Counted from the first letter of the stretch, positions 41,949 to 51,292 are shown. The stretch: DNA of 64,000 nt from Microbispora sp. H11081 (GCF_012999535.1 NZ_JABBWV010000001.1:868001-932000); one strand, 5' to 3'. Program-made: numbers and translations. Notes: a model not told the origin generated them from the sequence alone.

Positions 41949-44783
41949 ATGAGCATCGTGCCCTCGCCCCCGCTGGTCGGCCGCGTCACCGAGCTGCGGA
42001 CCCTCATCGACGCGGTGACCCGGCCGCCCGCGGTCGTGCTGGTGGAAGGCGAGGCGGGCATCGGCAAGACCCGGCTCGTCCGTGCCGCGCTCGACCGGCT
42101 GCCGTCCGGCCACCGGGCCGTCCTGCTCGGCTACTGCCACCAGATCCGCGAGCCGTTCCCGTACGGGCCGGTCATCGAGGCGCTGCGGGACATCAGGGGA
42201 CGGCTCCCCGCGGTGCACCGGCTCAACCCGGTCACCGGTGCGTTGCGCGGCCACCTGCCCGAACTCGCCGACGCGCTGCCGCCGTCGCCCCCGCCGCTGG
42301 ACGATCCCCGGGCCGAGCGCCACCGGGAGTTCCGCGCCATACGCGCGCTGCTGGCCGCCGTGGGACCGGCCGTGCTGGTCGTGGAGGACCTGCACTGGGC
42401 CGACGACGGCACGCTCGACCTGCTGCGTTTCCTCGCCGGTCAGCCGCCCCAGGGGCTGGCGGTGGTCGCGACCTGCCGGCGGGACGGCACGGCGGCTCCG
42501 CCGCTCGGCCGGGCCTACCGGCACCAGCCGGACACGGCCAACGTGCTGGTGCGGCTCGCGCCGCTGGACGTGCCGGACGTGGCCAGCCTCGCCGGGGCGC
42601 TGCTTGAGCGGGCCGACCTCGCTCCCGGGTTCGTCACGCGGCTGCACGAGCGCACGGCGGGCATCCCCTTCGTCGTGGAGGAGCTGGTACGGTCGCTGCC
42701 CCCCGGCCTGCCGGGCACCGACGACCCGGACTCGCTCGACCGTGCCGTCGACCGCGCCGGCGTCCCGCTGCTGCTGCGTGAGGCCACGGCCGAGCGGATG
42801 GCGGGGCTGTCCCAGGAGGCGGCGGGCGCGGTCCGGGCCGCGGCGGTGCTGCGGCTCCCCGCGGGCGAGCAGACGATCACCGCGGTCGCCGGGAGCTCCG
42901 CAGGGCTGGCCGAGGCGCTGCGCGCCGGGGTCCTGCACGAGCATCCAGGAGGAAGGTACGGCTTCCGCCACGCACTGGCCCAGCAGGCCGTCTACGACGC
43001 GGTCCCCGGCCCGGAACGCCGGTCGGCGCACGTCAGGGCGATGGCCGCGCTCGCGGAGACGGACGCGCCGCCGCTGGTGCAGCTGGCCTTCCACGCCCGG
43101 CGCGCGGGCGACATCGGCGCCTGGGTGCGCCACGGGACCGCCGCCGCCCGGCAGGCCGTCGCGCTCGGCGACACCGCCCTGGCCGTCGAGGTGATCGAGG
43201 GCATGCTCGACGATCCCGATCTCCCCGCGGCCGGCCGCGGCCCGCTCGTGCTGATGCTGAGCCGCCTCGCGGCGACGGGCCTGTCGCACCAGCGGGTGGT
43301 GCGGCTGCTGCGCCAGGTGCTGCGGGGCGACTTCCTGTCCAGGGACGTGCGCGGCGAGGTGCGGCTCAACCTGGGCGTCGTGCTGTCCAACCAGGCGGGC
43401 GACGCCGCCGCGGGCCGTCCGGAGATCCTGGCCGCCCTGGCCGAGCTGAGCGACCGGCCGACGCTGGCCGCCCGGGGCTGGGCCAGCATGGCGATGCCCG
43501 AATGGGGCACGGAGCCGCTGGCCGAGCACGCGGAGTGGATGGCCCGCGCCGAGGCGCTCGTCGCCACCGCGGACAACCCGGAGCTGTCGGCCGCCGTCCT
43601 GGCCAACCGGGCCTCCTTCGAGATGACGACGGGTTCTCCCGGCGCGTTCGAGGTCGCCGCCCGGCTTCCGGTCGCCGACCCGCGTCCGGGGGTGCGGCGT
43701 GAGGTCGCCAGGGCGTACTGCAACCTGCATGACTCGGCGACCACCGTGGGGCTCTACGCGGAGGCCGAGCGGTTCGCCAGGGAGGGCCGGCGGCTCGCCC
43801 TGGAGACCGGCGCGCAGTATCCCGCCTTCCTCCTCGACGCCTCCGTGATCCGCAGGGAGTGGCTGACGGGACGCTGGGACGGGCTCCGCGACCGGGCGGC
43901 GTTCCTGGGGGAGTCCGCCACGGAGACGCCGCTGATCGCGGTGGACCTCTGGCTGGTGCTCGGATCGCTCGCCCTGGCGAGGGGCGAGTGGGAGGAGGCG
44001 GTGAGGCAGCTCAACCGCGCGGGGCTGGACGCCCCGGACGCCCGCAACGTCCCGGTCGTGACGGCCGCCGCCGGAGGGCTCGTCGACCTGCACCTGGCCC
44101 GCGGCGCCGTGGACGAGGCGGCGGCGGAGGCCGCGCGGGCGGTCGCCCGGCTGCGCCGCAAGGGGGTGTGGGTGTGGGGGGCGAGCCTGGTCCCGTCCGC
44201 CGTCGCCGCGTTCACCCGGGCCGGCCGCGGCGCCGCGGCGGCCGAGCTCGCGGACGAGTACGCCGCGGGGATCGAGGGCCGGGTGGCCCCGGCGGCGCAC
44301 GCCGCGCTCGACGCGGCCCGGGGCGTGCTCGCCACCGCCGACCTGCGGCACGCCGACGCCGTCGCCTGCTTCGCCCGGGCCCGCGAGGCGTACGCCGCGC
44401 TGCCCCAGCCGTACGCGGCGGCGCGGGCGGCCGAGGGTGAGGCGCGGGCCGGGCTCGCGCTCGGGGACGCGGCCGCGGCGGCGGGCCTGCGGGAGGCCGC
44501 CCAGTGGTACGGCAGGCTCGGCGCCACCCATGACGCCGCCCGGTGCCGGCGGGCGCTGCGCGACATCGGGGTGGACGTCCCGCTGACGCACGGCGGGCGG
44601 CGGGGCGCCGGCGCGCTGTCGCAGCGGGAGCGGGAGGTGGCCAGGCTCGTGGCGCTCGGCCGGACCAACCGGGAGATCGCCGCAGTGCTCTTCCTTTCCA
44701 CGCGCACCGTCGAGACCCATGTCGCCACCGTGCTGCGCAAGCTCGGCGTGCGGTCGCGGACGCAGATCGCGCCGCCCTCCTGA
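41949..44783 (+). CDS. Large ATP-binding LuxR-family regulator (LAL)
   Basis: This is a 944-residue transcription regulator of the STAND class. The N-terminal AAA-type module has Walker A GEAGIGKT (34-41) and Walker B LVVEDLHWADD. A long helical/TPR-like middle follows, then a C-terminal LuxR HTH in the last ~60 residues (LSQREREVARLVALGRTNRE). LAL proteins typically switch on antibiotic or catabolic gene sets in actinomycetes after binding a signal; the signal and targets are unknown. ATG 41949 has TTGGAG upstream. The gene converges on the M4 protease gene across a hairpin. Confidence 0.9.
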   Translation: MSIVPSPPLVGRVTELRTLIDAVTRPPAVVLVEGEAGIGKTRLVRAALDRLPSGHRAVLLGYCHQIREPFPYGPVIEALRDIRGRLPAVHRLNPVTGALRGHLPELADALPPSPPPLDDPRAERHREFRAIRALLAAVGPAVLVVEDLHWADDGTLDLLRFLAGQPPQGLAVVATCRRDGTAAPPLGRAYRHQPDTANVLVRLAPLDVPDVASLAGALLERADLAPGFVTRLHERTAGIPFVVEELVRSLPPGLPGTDDPDSLDRAVDRAGVPLLLREATAERMAGLSQEAAGAVRAAAVLRLPAGEQTITAVAGSSAGLAEALRAGVLHEHPGGRYGFRHALAQQAVYDAVPGPERRSAHVRAMAALAETDAPPLVQLAFHARRAGDIGAWVRHGTAAARQAVALGDTALAVEVIEGMLDDPDLPAAGRGPLVLMLSRLAATGLSHQRVVRLLRQVLRGDFLSRDVRGEVRLNLGVVLSNQAGDAAAGRPEILAALAELSDRPTLAARGWASMAMPEWGTEPLAEHAEWMARAEALVATADNPELSAAVLANRASFEMTTGSPGAFEVAARLPVADPRPGVRREVARAYCNLHDSATTVGLYAEAERFAREGRRLALETGAQYPAFLLDASVIRREWLTGRWDGLRDRAAFLGESATETPLIAVDLWLVLGSLALARGEWEEAVRQLNRAGLDAPDARNVPVVTAAAGGLVDLHLARGAVDEAAAEAARAVARLRRKGVWVWGASLVPSAVAAFTRAGRGAAAAELADEYAAGIEGRVAPAAHAALDAARGVLATADLRHADAVACFARAREAYAALPQPYAAARAAEGEARAGLALGDAAAAAGLREAAQWYGRLGATHDAARCRRALRDIGVDVPLTHGGRRGAGALSQREREVARLVALGRTNREIAAVLFLSTRTVETHVATVLRKLGVRSRTQIAPPS

Positions 44784-44801
44784 CCGGCTCCGGGCACGGG
44801 A

Positions 44802-44831
44802 GATCCCCGGGACCGCGTGGCCCCGGGGATC
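44802..44831. terminator. Bidirectional terminator between convergent genes
   Basis: The perfect 10-base stem GATCCCCGGG (44802-44811) / CCCGGGGATC (44822-44831) with a 10-base loop lies between the LuxR regulator and protease stops, so it can serve both. Confidence 0.6.
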
Positions 44832-44845
44832 AGCGCCGCCGTCGC

Positions 44846-47071
44846 TCAGACCGTGATGGTCCACGAGTCGAGGTAGCCGGTGTCGAGGGTGTACTGGTCA
44901 CGGACCTCCAGGGTCCAGGTGCCCGCCGCCGTCTGGGTGACGGGGACGGAGTAGGTCCTGGTGCCGAAGGCGCCGCAGCTTCCGCCGGCGGACTTGACCG
45001 TGTAGTAGGTGCCGTTCGGGCCCCTGAGCCTGATCCGCAGGTCACCGGCGCAGGTGTGCGAGATCGTGATGCTCAGCTGCACAGGGGAGACCGCGGTGCC
45101 CGTGGCGGTCGAGGTGATCGGGCTGTTGATCGTGCTCAGGTCGTTGATCGTGTAGTCGGTGCCGTTGGTGAACGTGCGCGTGCCCGAGGTGCCCGACACG
45201 GTCAGCGTGTACGCCGCGGTGTGGCCGCCCGACGATCCGCTGCCGGTGACGGTGACGGTGTAGGTGCCCGCGGGTGTCGACCCGCTGGTGGAGATGGTCA
45301 GGGTGGAGGAGCCGCCCGAGGTCACCGACGACGGGCTGAAGCTCGCGGTGGCGCCGGAGGGAAGCCCGGAGGCGCTGAGGCTCACCGTCTGCGCGCTACC
45401 CGAGGTCGTGGCCGTCGCGACGGTGGTGGTGGCCGAACCGCCCGGTGTCACCGTGCCCGAGGTGGGGCTGAGCGACAGCGAGAAGTCGCTGCTCGAGGAG
45501 CCGCAGCTCGCCTCGCCCGACTGCGCGGGCACGCCGACCCCGTTCCACGCCGCCTTGGTGGCCGCGCACTCGGCGCTGCTCGCGCCGTACAGCTCGACGG
45601 CCGCCGCCAGCGACGCGGTCCTGATGTTGACGTACTTCCACGACGAGGTCTTGCGCATCAGCGCGCCCATGTAGATCTTGCCGGCCTTCTGGATGCCGAT
45701 GCCGCTCACGGAGGAGGGACCACCCGAGCAGATCGGGCTGCTCGGCTTGCCGCCGCCCGGCGCCGAGCCCTCGGCGAGCAGGTAGAACCAGTGGTTCAGC
45801 GGGCCGGCCGCGGCGTGCACCTCGGTGCTCGGGATCGAGCTGGAGTAGCAATTGGGGTCCCCGGCCAGGGACGGGTTGTACATGTAGCGGATGGGCCCGC
45901 CGCCGACCAGGTTGACCTCCTCGCCCACCTGGTAGTCCGGCGGGTCGTTGGGGTTGTTGGCGTACGCCTCGGTGAGCGCGCCGAAGATGTCGCCCGTGGC
46001 CTCGTTGATGCCGCCGTTCTCGTTGCCCGAGCCGGCGCCGCCCGGAGTGGTCTGGAAGATGGCGTGGCCGAACTCGTGCGCCACCACGTCCATCGGCGTG
46101 GCCTGGCGGGCGTTGTCCTGCGAGTGGCCGAAGTTGGTGTAGCTGCCGTTCCAGTACGCGTTGACGTCGTTGAGGCCCACCCGGGTGGGGAAGCCGCCGC
46201 CGCTGCCGTTGATGCCGTTGCGGCCGAGCCAGTCGCGCAGCATGTCCCACTCGCGCTGCACGCCGTACAGGGCGTCGACGCAGGCGGTCTCCAGGTTGGT
46301 GCCGCCGCCGTTGCCCCACGAGTCGTCGGTGCCGGTGTAGGCCGAGCCGTTCTGCCCGCCGCACCTGATGCCGCTGCGGGTGGAGTCGGTCATCGAGTAG
46401 GAGGTGCCGGAGCCGCTCGTGTTGATGGTGACCGTGCCGTAGTAGTAGCCGTTGCCGGTGCCGGCCTTCACCTGGTCGTAGGAGTCGGCTATCTCACCGG
46501 TCGTCGCGTCGACGAACACGTGCTGGATGCTGGGCTTGCCGCCGGCGATGCCGGAGACGACGGCCTCCCACGTCAGGCGCGGCTTCTGCCCCCAGGCCAG
46601 GATGACCAGGCGGGGGGCCGCGGTCTCGTCGACCCGGGACAGCACGGTCGACGCCGTCGCGGTGGCGGCCTCGGCGGTGACCGTCGGCGAGGTCGGCAGG
46701 CCCAGGGGGAGCGCGCCCGACGCGGCCTCGGTGTCGCGCACGCGCCCGTTCGTGTCGGTGACCACGACCGCGTCGCCGCCCATCATGGGCAGACCCTTGT
46801 ACGCCCGCTCGTAGGTGACGTAGTACATGCCGCCGGTGCCCGTCACGCCGGTGCGCCGGTAGCTCTCGTTGGGGGACACGCGCAGGTCGTCCAGGCCGCT
46901 CGCGACGGCCTGGTCGGCGGAGGCCGCCGCCCGCTGCGCCGGGTCGTCGGCGAGGGACCTCACCGCGGCCTCGCTGCCCGGCGGGGGTTTCGCCGCGGCG
47001 GCGGTGGGGGAGACCACCACGCCGGTCACGGCCAGCGCGGCGGACGCCGCGAGCAGTGCTGTGCGCCTCAT
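44846..47071 (-). CDS. Secreted M4 (thermolysin-like) metalloprotease
   Basis: This is a 741-residue pre-pro-enzyme. A signal peptide (MRRTALLAASAALAVTGVVV) and an FTP/PepSY-type propeptide to about residue 200 precede the catalytic domain. That domain has HEFGH at 332-336 (zinc His332/His336, Glu333 base), Glu357 in NEATGD as third ligand, and a C-terminal subdomain His in NHWFYLLAEG. A Ser/Thr-rich Ig-like domain (~545-640) and a P/homoB domain (FTNGTDYTINDLSTINSPI onward) complete it. ATG 47071 has AAAGGAAG upstream. It degrades extracellular protein, probably for nutrition. Confidence 0.93.
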   Translation of the reverse strand: MRRTALLAASAALAVTGVVVSPTAAAAKPPPGSEAAVRSLADDPAQRAAASADQAVASGLDDLRVSPNESYRRTGVTGTGGMYYVTYERAYKGLPMMGGDAVVVTDTNGRVRDTEAASGALPLGLPTSPTVTAEAATATASTVLSRVDETAAPRLVILAWGQKPRLTWEAVVSGIAGGKPSIQHVFVDATTGEIADSYDQVKAGTGNGYYYGTVTINTSGSGTSYSMTDSTRSGIRCGGQNGSAYTGTDDSWGNGGGTNLETACVDALYGVQREWDMLRDWLGRNGINGSGGGFPTRVGLNDVNAYWNGSYTNFGHSQDNARQATPMDVVAHEFGHAIFQTTPGGAGSGNENGGINEATGDIFGALTEAYANNPNDPPDYQVGEEVNLVGGGPIRYMYNPSLAGDPNCYSSSIPSTEVHAAAGPLNHWFYLLAEGSAPGGGKPSSPICSGGPSSVSGIGIQKAGKIYMGALMRKTSSWKYVNIRTASLAAAVELYGASSAECAATKAAWNGVGVPAQSGEASCGSSSSDFSLSLSPTSGTVTPGGSATTTVATATTSGSAQTVSLSASGLPSGATASFSPSSVTSGGSSTLTISTSGSTPAGTYTVTVTGSGSSGGHTAAYTLTVSGTSGTRTFTNGTDYTINDLSTINSPITSTATGTAVSPVQLSITISHTCAGDLRIRLRGPNGTYYTVKSAGGSCGAFGTRTYSVPVTQTAAGTWTLEVRDQYTLDTGYLDSWTITV

Positions 47072-47462
47072 GGGCGTCTTCCTTTCTCTGCCTCCCACGG
47101 GGCGTCCCGCCTTGTGGGCGGGCGCGGCGGCCGGCCACCGGAGCCTGGGACCCCGGGCGGCGGACACGGTGGGAGTTGGGGGGTGATGAGAGAAATGGAG
47201 GTGCTTTCCGCTGTGGCGGGCACGAGCGGACGCGTCTCTCCCATGGCGGAGGACGGCTGGGGGAAAGAGGACAGTTCTACGTCACGGGTTCCTCGCTTCG
47301 CCGGTCCGGCCGGGGGGAAACCGGCCCGTGGGCGACGTTAGAACCACGATCAGGACGCGAACATCCGTAGCGGTATCCGTACATCTACGGAAAAGCGACT
47401 GCCGGGATGCGTAGGGCGTAAGACGGCCGTCCCTTGGGGGAGGGGCGGCTAGGTTCGAGTGC
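47072..47462. promoter_or_regulatory. 390-base divergent promoter region with palindrome
   Basis: This region lies between the protease and PPOX genes. TCCGTA-CATC-TACGGA (47376-47391) is an exact inverted repeat, and ATCCGTA occurs again just upstream, so a regulator site is likely. TAGGTT (47450-47455) ends seven bases before the PPOX ATG and fits a leaderless -10. No gene is seen. Confidence 0.45.
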
Positions 47463-47888
47463 ATGGAGAGGATGACCGAGGCGGAGTGGCGGGAGTTCGC
47501 GACGAGCGGCACCAAGACCGGCAAACTCGCCATAACCAGGGCGGACGGACGGCCGCACGTGACCCCGATCTGGTTCACCGTGGACGGGGACGACGTGGTC
47601 TTCACCACGGACGAGAACAGTGTGAAGGGCCGCGAACTGCGGCGTGACCCGCGCGCGACCCTGTGCGTCGACGACCAGCGGCCGCCGTACTCGTACGTGA
47701 TGGTCGAGGGGGAGGCGGCCCTGTCGGACGACCCGGCGGAGCTGCGCCGCTGGGCGACGGTGCTCGGTGGCCGCTACATGGGGGAGCACAGGGCCGAGGA
47801 GTACGGCAGGCGCAACGGCGTCCCGGGAGAGCTCCTTGTGCGGCTGCGCGTCGGCAGGGTCGTCGCCTTCAAGGACGTCGCAGGCTGA
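47463..47888 (+). CDS. PPOX-class protein, probably F420-dependent
   Basis: This 141-residue split-barrel protein is of the pyridoxamine-phosphate-oxidase-like group that in actinomycetes uses coenzyme F420. Features are TKTGKLAITRADGRPHVTPIWF at the start, VFTTDENSVKGRELRRDPRA, and YVMVEGEAALSD. Members reduce diverse electrophiles; the substrate is unknown. ATG 47463 has no ribosome site but a well placed -10 (TAGGTT), so leaderless expression is likely; ATG 47472 is an alternative. Confidence 0.83.
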   Translation: MERMTEAEWREFATSGTKTGKLAITRADGRPHVTPIWFTVDGDDVVFTTDENSVKGRELRRDPRATLCVDDQRPPYSYVMVEGEAALSDDPAELRRWATVLGGRYMGEHRAEEYGRRNGVPGELLVRLRVGRVVAFKDVAG

Positions 47889-47995
47889 GGATGCCGGAAA
47901 TCGCCGCCGCGCAGGTCGGCGCGCAGGCCGGCCAGAGCACTAGCGGAGGTCAGCACAGCGCGGGCGCGCAGGTCAGCACAGCGCGGCCGCGCAGG

Positions 47996-49225
47996 TCAGC
48001 ACAGCGCGGCCGCCTTGCGCAGCAGCACAGAGCGTTCCCGCTGGTTTGCGCACAGCCGGGCCGCCAGCTCAAGCTCGGCGCGCGCCTCAGGCCGTCGTCC
48101 GAGCCGGGCCAGCAGCTCACCGCGTACGGCCGGAACCAGGTGCGAACCGGGGAGCCGGTCCGTGGCGATCAGCTCGTCCACGATGGCCAGGGCCTGCGCA
48201 GGGCCCGAGGCCATGGCGACGGCGACGGCCCGGTTGAGCTCGACCACCGGCGAGGGCGCGATCCGGCCGAGCGCCTCGTAGAGCACCACGATCCGGTCCC
48301 AGTCGGTCTCCTCGACCGAGGGCGCGCAGGCGTGGGTGGCGGCGATCGCGGCCTGCAGGCCGTAGGGGCCGAGGCCGTGAGCCGATGCCCTGGTCAGCGC
48401 GGCCAGCCCGCGGCGGATCGCCGAGAAGTCCCACCGCCGCCGGTCCTGGTCCTCCAGCAGGATCGGCGAACCGTCCGGGCCGGTCCTCGCGGGGAAACGC
48501 GCGGCGGTCAGCTCGCACAACGCCAGCAGGCCGTGCGCCTCCGGCTCGTCCGGCTGCAGCGCGGCCAGCGTGCGGGCCAGCCGGATCGCCTCGTACGCGA
48601 CCTCGGGGCGCAGCAGCCGGTCGCCCGACGTGGCCGTAGACCCCTCGGTGAAGATCACGTAGATGACGCTGAGCACGCCGCCCAGCCGCTCCCGGCGCTC
48701 GGCGGCCGAAGGGAGTTCGAACGGCACCCCGGCCGCCGCGATCGTCTTCTTGCCCCGGGTGATGCGGGCCCGCACGGTCGCCACGGGTATGAGGAACGCG
48801 CGGGCGATCTCCTCGCTGGACAGGCCGCCGACCACGCGCAGGGTCAGCGCCACCCGGGCCTCGGGGGAGAGCACCGGGTGGCAGCTGATGAACATCAACG
48901 CCAGGACATCGTCATCGATCCTGTCGGGATCGACTTCTGCCGAGTCGGTCGCCGAGTCGGTCGCCAGGTCGGCGGCCAGCAGGGCGTGCCGATCCCGGAG
49001 GGCGGCCCGGCGGCGGATCGCGTCGATCGCCCGCCGCCGGGCCGTGGCCATCAGCCAGCCGGCCGGATTGGCCGGAGGGGCGAGCGGCCACGACACCAGC
49101 GCCTCGGCCACCGCCTCCTGGGCCGCGTCCTCGGCCAGCCCGAAGTCTCCGGTGAACCGGGTCAGCGCGGCGACGATCCGCGCCGACTCGATCCGCCAGA
49201 CGGCCTCGACGTCGGCCGTGCCCAT
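47996..49225 (-). CDS. ECF42-type RNA polymerase sigma factor
   Basis: This is a 409-residue sigma factor. Sigma-2 (IVAALTRFTGDFGLAEDAAQEA, then NPAGWLMATARRRAIDAIRR) and sigma-4 (ARVALTLRVVGGLSSEEIARAFLIPVATVRARI) are followed by a ~230-residue C-terminal helical domain (GLLALCELTAARFPAR and onward) characteristic of the ECF42 group. That group has no anti-sigma factor and is encoded with a DGPF/YCII protein, exactly as here: the upstream gene's stop overlaps this ATG by one base (TGATG). The C-terminal domain is thought to control activity. Confidence 0.92.
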   Translation of the reverse strand: MGTADVEAVWRIESARIVAALTRFTGDFGLAEDAAQEAVAEALVSWPLAPPANPAGWLMATARRRAIDAIRRRAALRDRHALLAADLATDSATDSAEVDPDRIDDDVLALMFISCHPVLSPEARVALTLRVVGGLSSEEIARAFLIPVATVRARITRGKKTIAAAGVPFELPSAAERRERLGGVLSVIYVIFTEGSTATSGDRLLRPEVAYEAIRLARTLAALQPDEPEAHGLLALCELTAARFPARTGPDGSPILLEDQDRRRWDFSAIRRGLAALTRASAHGLGPYGLQAAIAATHACAPSVEETDWDRIVVLYEALGRIAPSPVVELNRAVAVAMASGPAQALAIVDELIATDRLPGSHLVPAVRGELLARLGRRPEARAELELAARLCANQRERSVLLRKAAALC

Positions 49226-49641
49226 CAGACCTGGCCGACGCTCTCGCGCCCGGCCCGCTCATCGAGGGACTCCGTCCCGCCCTGCGGCGTCTCGTCGTCT
49301 CCGGCCACCCGCCGGACCTCGATCTTGGATCCGGGGGCCGCCGGGACCCGCCTGGCCCACTCGACCGCCTCCTGCTTCGAGGCGACGTCGAGCAGGAAGT
49401 AGCCCCCGAACAGTTCCCTGGTCTCGCCGTACGGACCGTCCGTGACCACCGGGGCCTCACCGCTGAAGTCCACCACGACGCCCTGGTCCGGATGGTCCAG
49501 ACCCTCCGCCGCGAGGAGGACGCCGGCCTTGACCGTCTCCTCGATGAACCGGTGGGTGGCGGCCATCATCTCGTCGATGTCGGCCATCAGGGCAGCATTC
49601 GACTCGTCGGTGCCCCGCATGATCAGCATGTACTTCGGCAT
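49225..49641 (-). CDS. YCII/DGPF-family protein
   Basis: This 138-residue protein has the defining DGPF-type motif (VVTDGPYGETRELFGGYFLL) after MPKYMLIMRGTDESNAALM. The family consists of ferredoxin-like-fold proteins encoded with ECF42 sigma factors; it is their usual target or partner, but the chemistry is unknown. ATG 49641 is preceded by a strong ribosome site GGAGGAG. The gene is the first of a two-gene operon with the sigma factor, overlapping it by one base. Confidence 0.9.
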   Translation of the reverse strand: MPKYMLIMRGTDESNAALMADIDEMMAATHRFIEETVKAGVLLAAEGLDHPDQGVVVDFSGEAPVVTDGPYGETRELFGGYFLLDVASKQEAVEWARRVPAAPGSKIEVRRVAGDDETPQGGTESLDERAGRESVGQV

Positions 49642-49843
49642 CGTGTTCTCCTCCGGCCGGGCCGCCTCTCGGCCCTCGCACCCACACGTCGAACGAGCGG
49701 GCCGCGGATCGACACGGCCCCGGAAGAATTCTCCGCCGCGCCGTTCTCCGCCGCGGCGGATCCCGCCGACCGGGAGGAGGTGAAACGCCGCTACCCGTCC
49801 TTCCCGGACGCCTTGCCGGGTTCGGCCATACGCGTCGAGCGGC

Positions 49844-49926
49844 ATCGGATAGGAGCTCGCCAGGCAGCTCGCGCAGCACGGCTTCGACGTGGTCGTCACG
49901 GCGGAGGACGACGAACTCGTCAGCCC
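49844..49926 (+). pseudogene. Short-chain dehydrogenase relic
   Basis: In one frame the plus strand reads IG-stop-ELARQLAQHGFDVVVTAED, the cofactor-binding start of an SDR (GIGxELARxLAxHGFDLVVAAED) with an in-frame TAG at 49850-49852 and no continuation on either side. The rest of the 316-base gap between the YCII gene and the next CDS shows nothing else. Confidence 0.5.
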
Positions 49927-49957
49927 GTCACGAGCGCCAGCGGCCGTTCCTTCGTCG

Positions 49958-50431
49958 TCATCCGTTCTCCTTCACGTCGTGTCGTGTGTGCTTTCCGCGC
50001 ATGGCGCGGACCGCGAGCGCCAGCGTCGCGCCGTACACCACGTGCGCCGCGGCCATGACGACCGGGCGGCCGCGTGCGGGGTCACGCGAGGCGGGCGGCA
50101 GGATGTTCAGGGCGGGGACCCAGCCCTGGTAGGAGCCGAGCCAGATCAGCAGGGCGTAGCCGACGCCGGAGGGGACGCCGGCTCCGCGCCCGCGGGTGAG
50201 CAGCGAGAACGCCGCGCCGCTGGCGGCGCCGAAGCCCAGGTGCGCGGCGGCGCCGAGGACCTTCTCCCCGGGCTTCGGCCGGTGCTTGCGGCCCGGCAGG
50301 GTCGCTCTGACGATGTGCTTGGGAGGCTGGCCCGGCATCAGCCCGGTCTTCTGCCCGGCGAGCATCACCGCGCTCATCGCGACGGTGGACAGGGCGCCGG
50401 CGGCGGCGCCGCGTACGAGTTTTCTGATCAA
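49958..50431 (-). CDS. Four-helix membrane protein (YagU/DUF1440-like)
   Basis: This is a 157-residue membrane protein. Four hydrophobic segments are visible (GAAAGALSTVAMSAVMLAG, AAAHLGFGAASGAAFSLL, GVGYALLIWLGSYQGWVPAL, VVMAAAHVVYGATLALAV). The loop GQPPKHIVRATLP after helix 1 and the overall layout resemble the YagU/DUF1440 group. Function is unknown. ATG 50431 lies 22 bases after the stop of the gene before it, so the two are probably one transcript. Confidence 0.7.
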   Translation of the reverse strand: MIRKLVRGAAAGALSTVAMSAVMLAGQKTGLMPGQPPKHIVRATLPGRKHRPKPGEKVLGAAAHLGFGAASGAAFSLLTRGRGAGVPSGVGYALLIWLGSYQGWVPALNILPPASRDPARGRPVVMAAAHVVYGATLALAVRAMRGKHTRHDVKENG

Positions 50432-50453
50432 GGTTCTCCCTTCACAAGGTTCC

Positions 50454-50864
50454 CTACAGACGCCGGGAGAGCTTCTCGGCGAGCGCCGCGGGGTCGGCGA
50501 CCGTCACGGTCAGCCCGGAGTGACGCAGCAGCCCGAACGGCTCGCCGCCCCGGATCGGCTCGCGGAAGCGCACGCACAGGCCTCTGCGGGTGTTGGTGGC
50601 GAACGTCAGTCCCCGGTCGGCGAGCGACACGTGGACCCCGATCGCCCGCCACGGGGAGTAGGGGCCGGTCGTCTCCACGCCGGAGACGTTCGCCAGCGGG
50701 GTCTCCGTCACCCATGGCCCGAACCGGACCCGCAGGGTGCCGGGGCCGACCAGCACACCGGCGGTGTCCGGCCGGATGCCCAGGACCGACAGCAGCGGGG
50801 CGAATCGGGGATCGAAGTCGAACGCGTAGCGCTGCGGCTTTCCCGTGATGGTGTCGTCGGTCAT
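50454..50864 (-). CDS. Hypothetical conserved protein
   Basis: This is a 136-residue soluble protein that is beta-strand-rich (YAFDFDPRFAPLLSVLGI, TLRVRFGPWVTETPLANVSG, GVHVSLADRGLTFATNTRRG, LCVRFREPI). The strand pattern suggests a small PH-like or barrel fold, but this is a guess. ATG 50864 follows GGGAGGGGTGGCG; the longer upstream frame is a shadow. It is cotranscribed with the downstream four-helix membrane protein. Confidence 0.68.
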   Translation of the reverse strand: MTDDTITGKPQRYAFDFDPRFAPLLSVLGIRPDTAGVLVGPGTLRVRFGPWVTETPLANVSGVETTGPYSPWRAIGVHVSLADRGLTFATNTRRGLCVRFREPIRGGEPFGLLRHSGLTVTVADPAALAEKLSRRL

Positions 50865-51292
50865 CGCCACCCCTCCCGCGCCTCGGTTCGGGCCCGCGGG
50901 TCGAGGACGTGCGCCGCGGGCCTCGTCGTCGCGGCGCTGCCCCCGGTTCCCCGGTGGGCGGCGCGCCACAAGCCCGCCATACCCTCACGGCTGTGCTCAA
51001 ACGGGACGTCCCTGCCGTCCGCGCGGCTCACTGGCTCCGCTCCTCGCCGGGACGGGCACTTCTCCACCGCACGAGCGACTCGCTGACTAGACGGGGCCGA
51101 CTATTTCACTTTGGCCAGCAACTTTTGTTTGTAGCTAGCGAAAGTAGCTCGTGTCATTGACAAAGTTGCGTGGCGCACTTCACACTTCCGGAAGTCAACG
51201 CGTTATCCCCTGGATCATCACCTCACCTGCCGGCGCTCGTGGGGTCGGCGTCCGAGGCGCGATGCGCTTTCCGTCCCGACAAGAGGAGTGAC
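50865..51292. promoter_or_regulatory. 428-base divergent region with the ThuA-gene promoter
   Basis: The left part (to ~51060) shows nothing. Around 51090-51170 the sequence turns AT-rich. GCAACTTT (51118-51125) and AAAGTTGC (51162-51169) are inverted repeats. A consensus -35 TTGACA (51157-51162) abuts the right arm, with CACACT (51181-51186) as a weak -10 18 bases on. A repressor bound to the arms would cover the -35. Confidence 0.5.

Noticed and set aside
38949-44864. A 1971-codon open frame on the minus strand
   Set aside because: It runs antisense through the ThDP-enzyme, PlsC and LuxR-regulator genes. It arises because G/C-only third positions remove stops in high-GC DNA; the translation is low-complexity Arg/Gly/Pro-rich.
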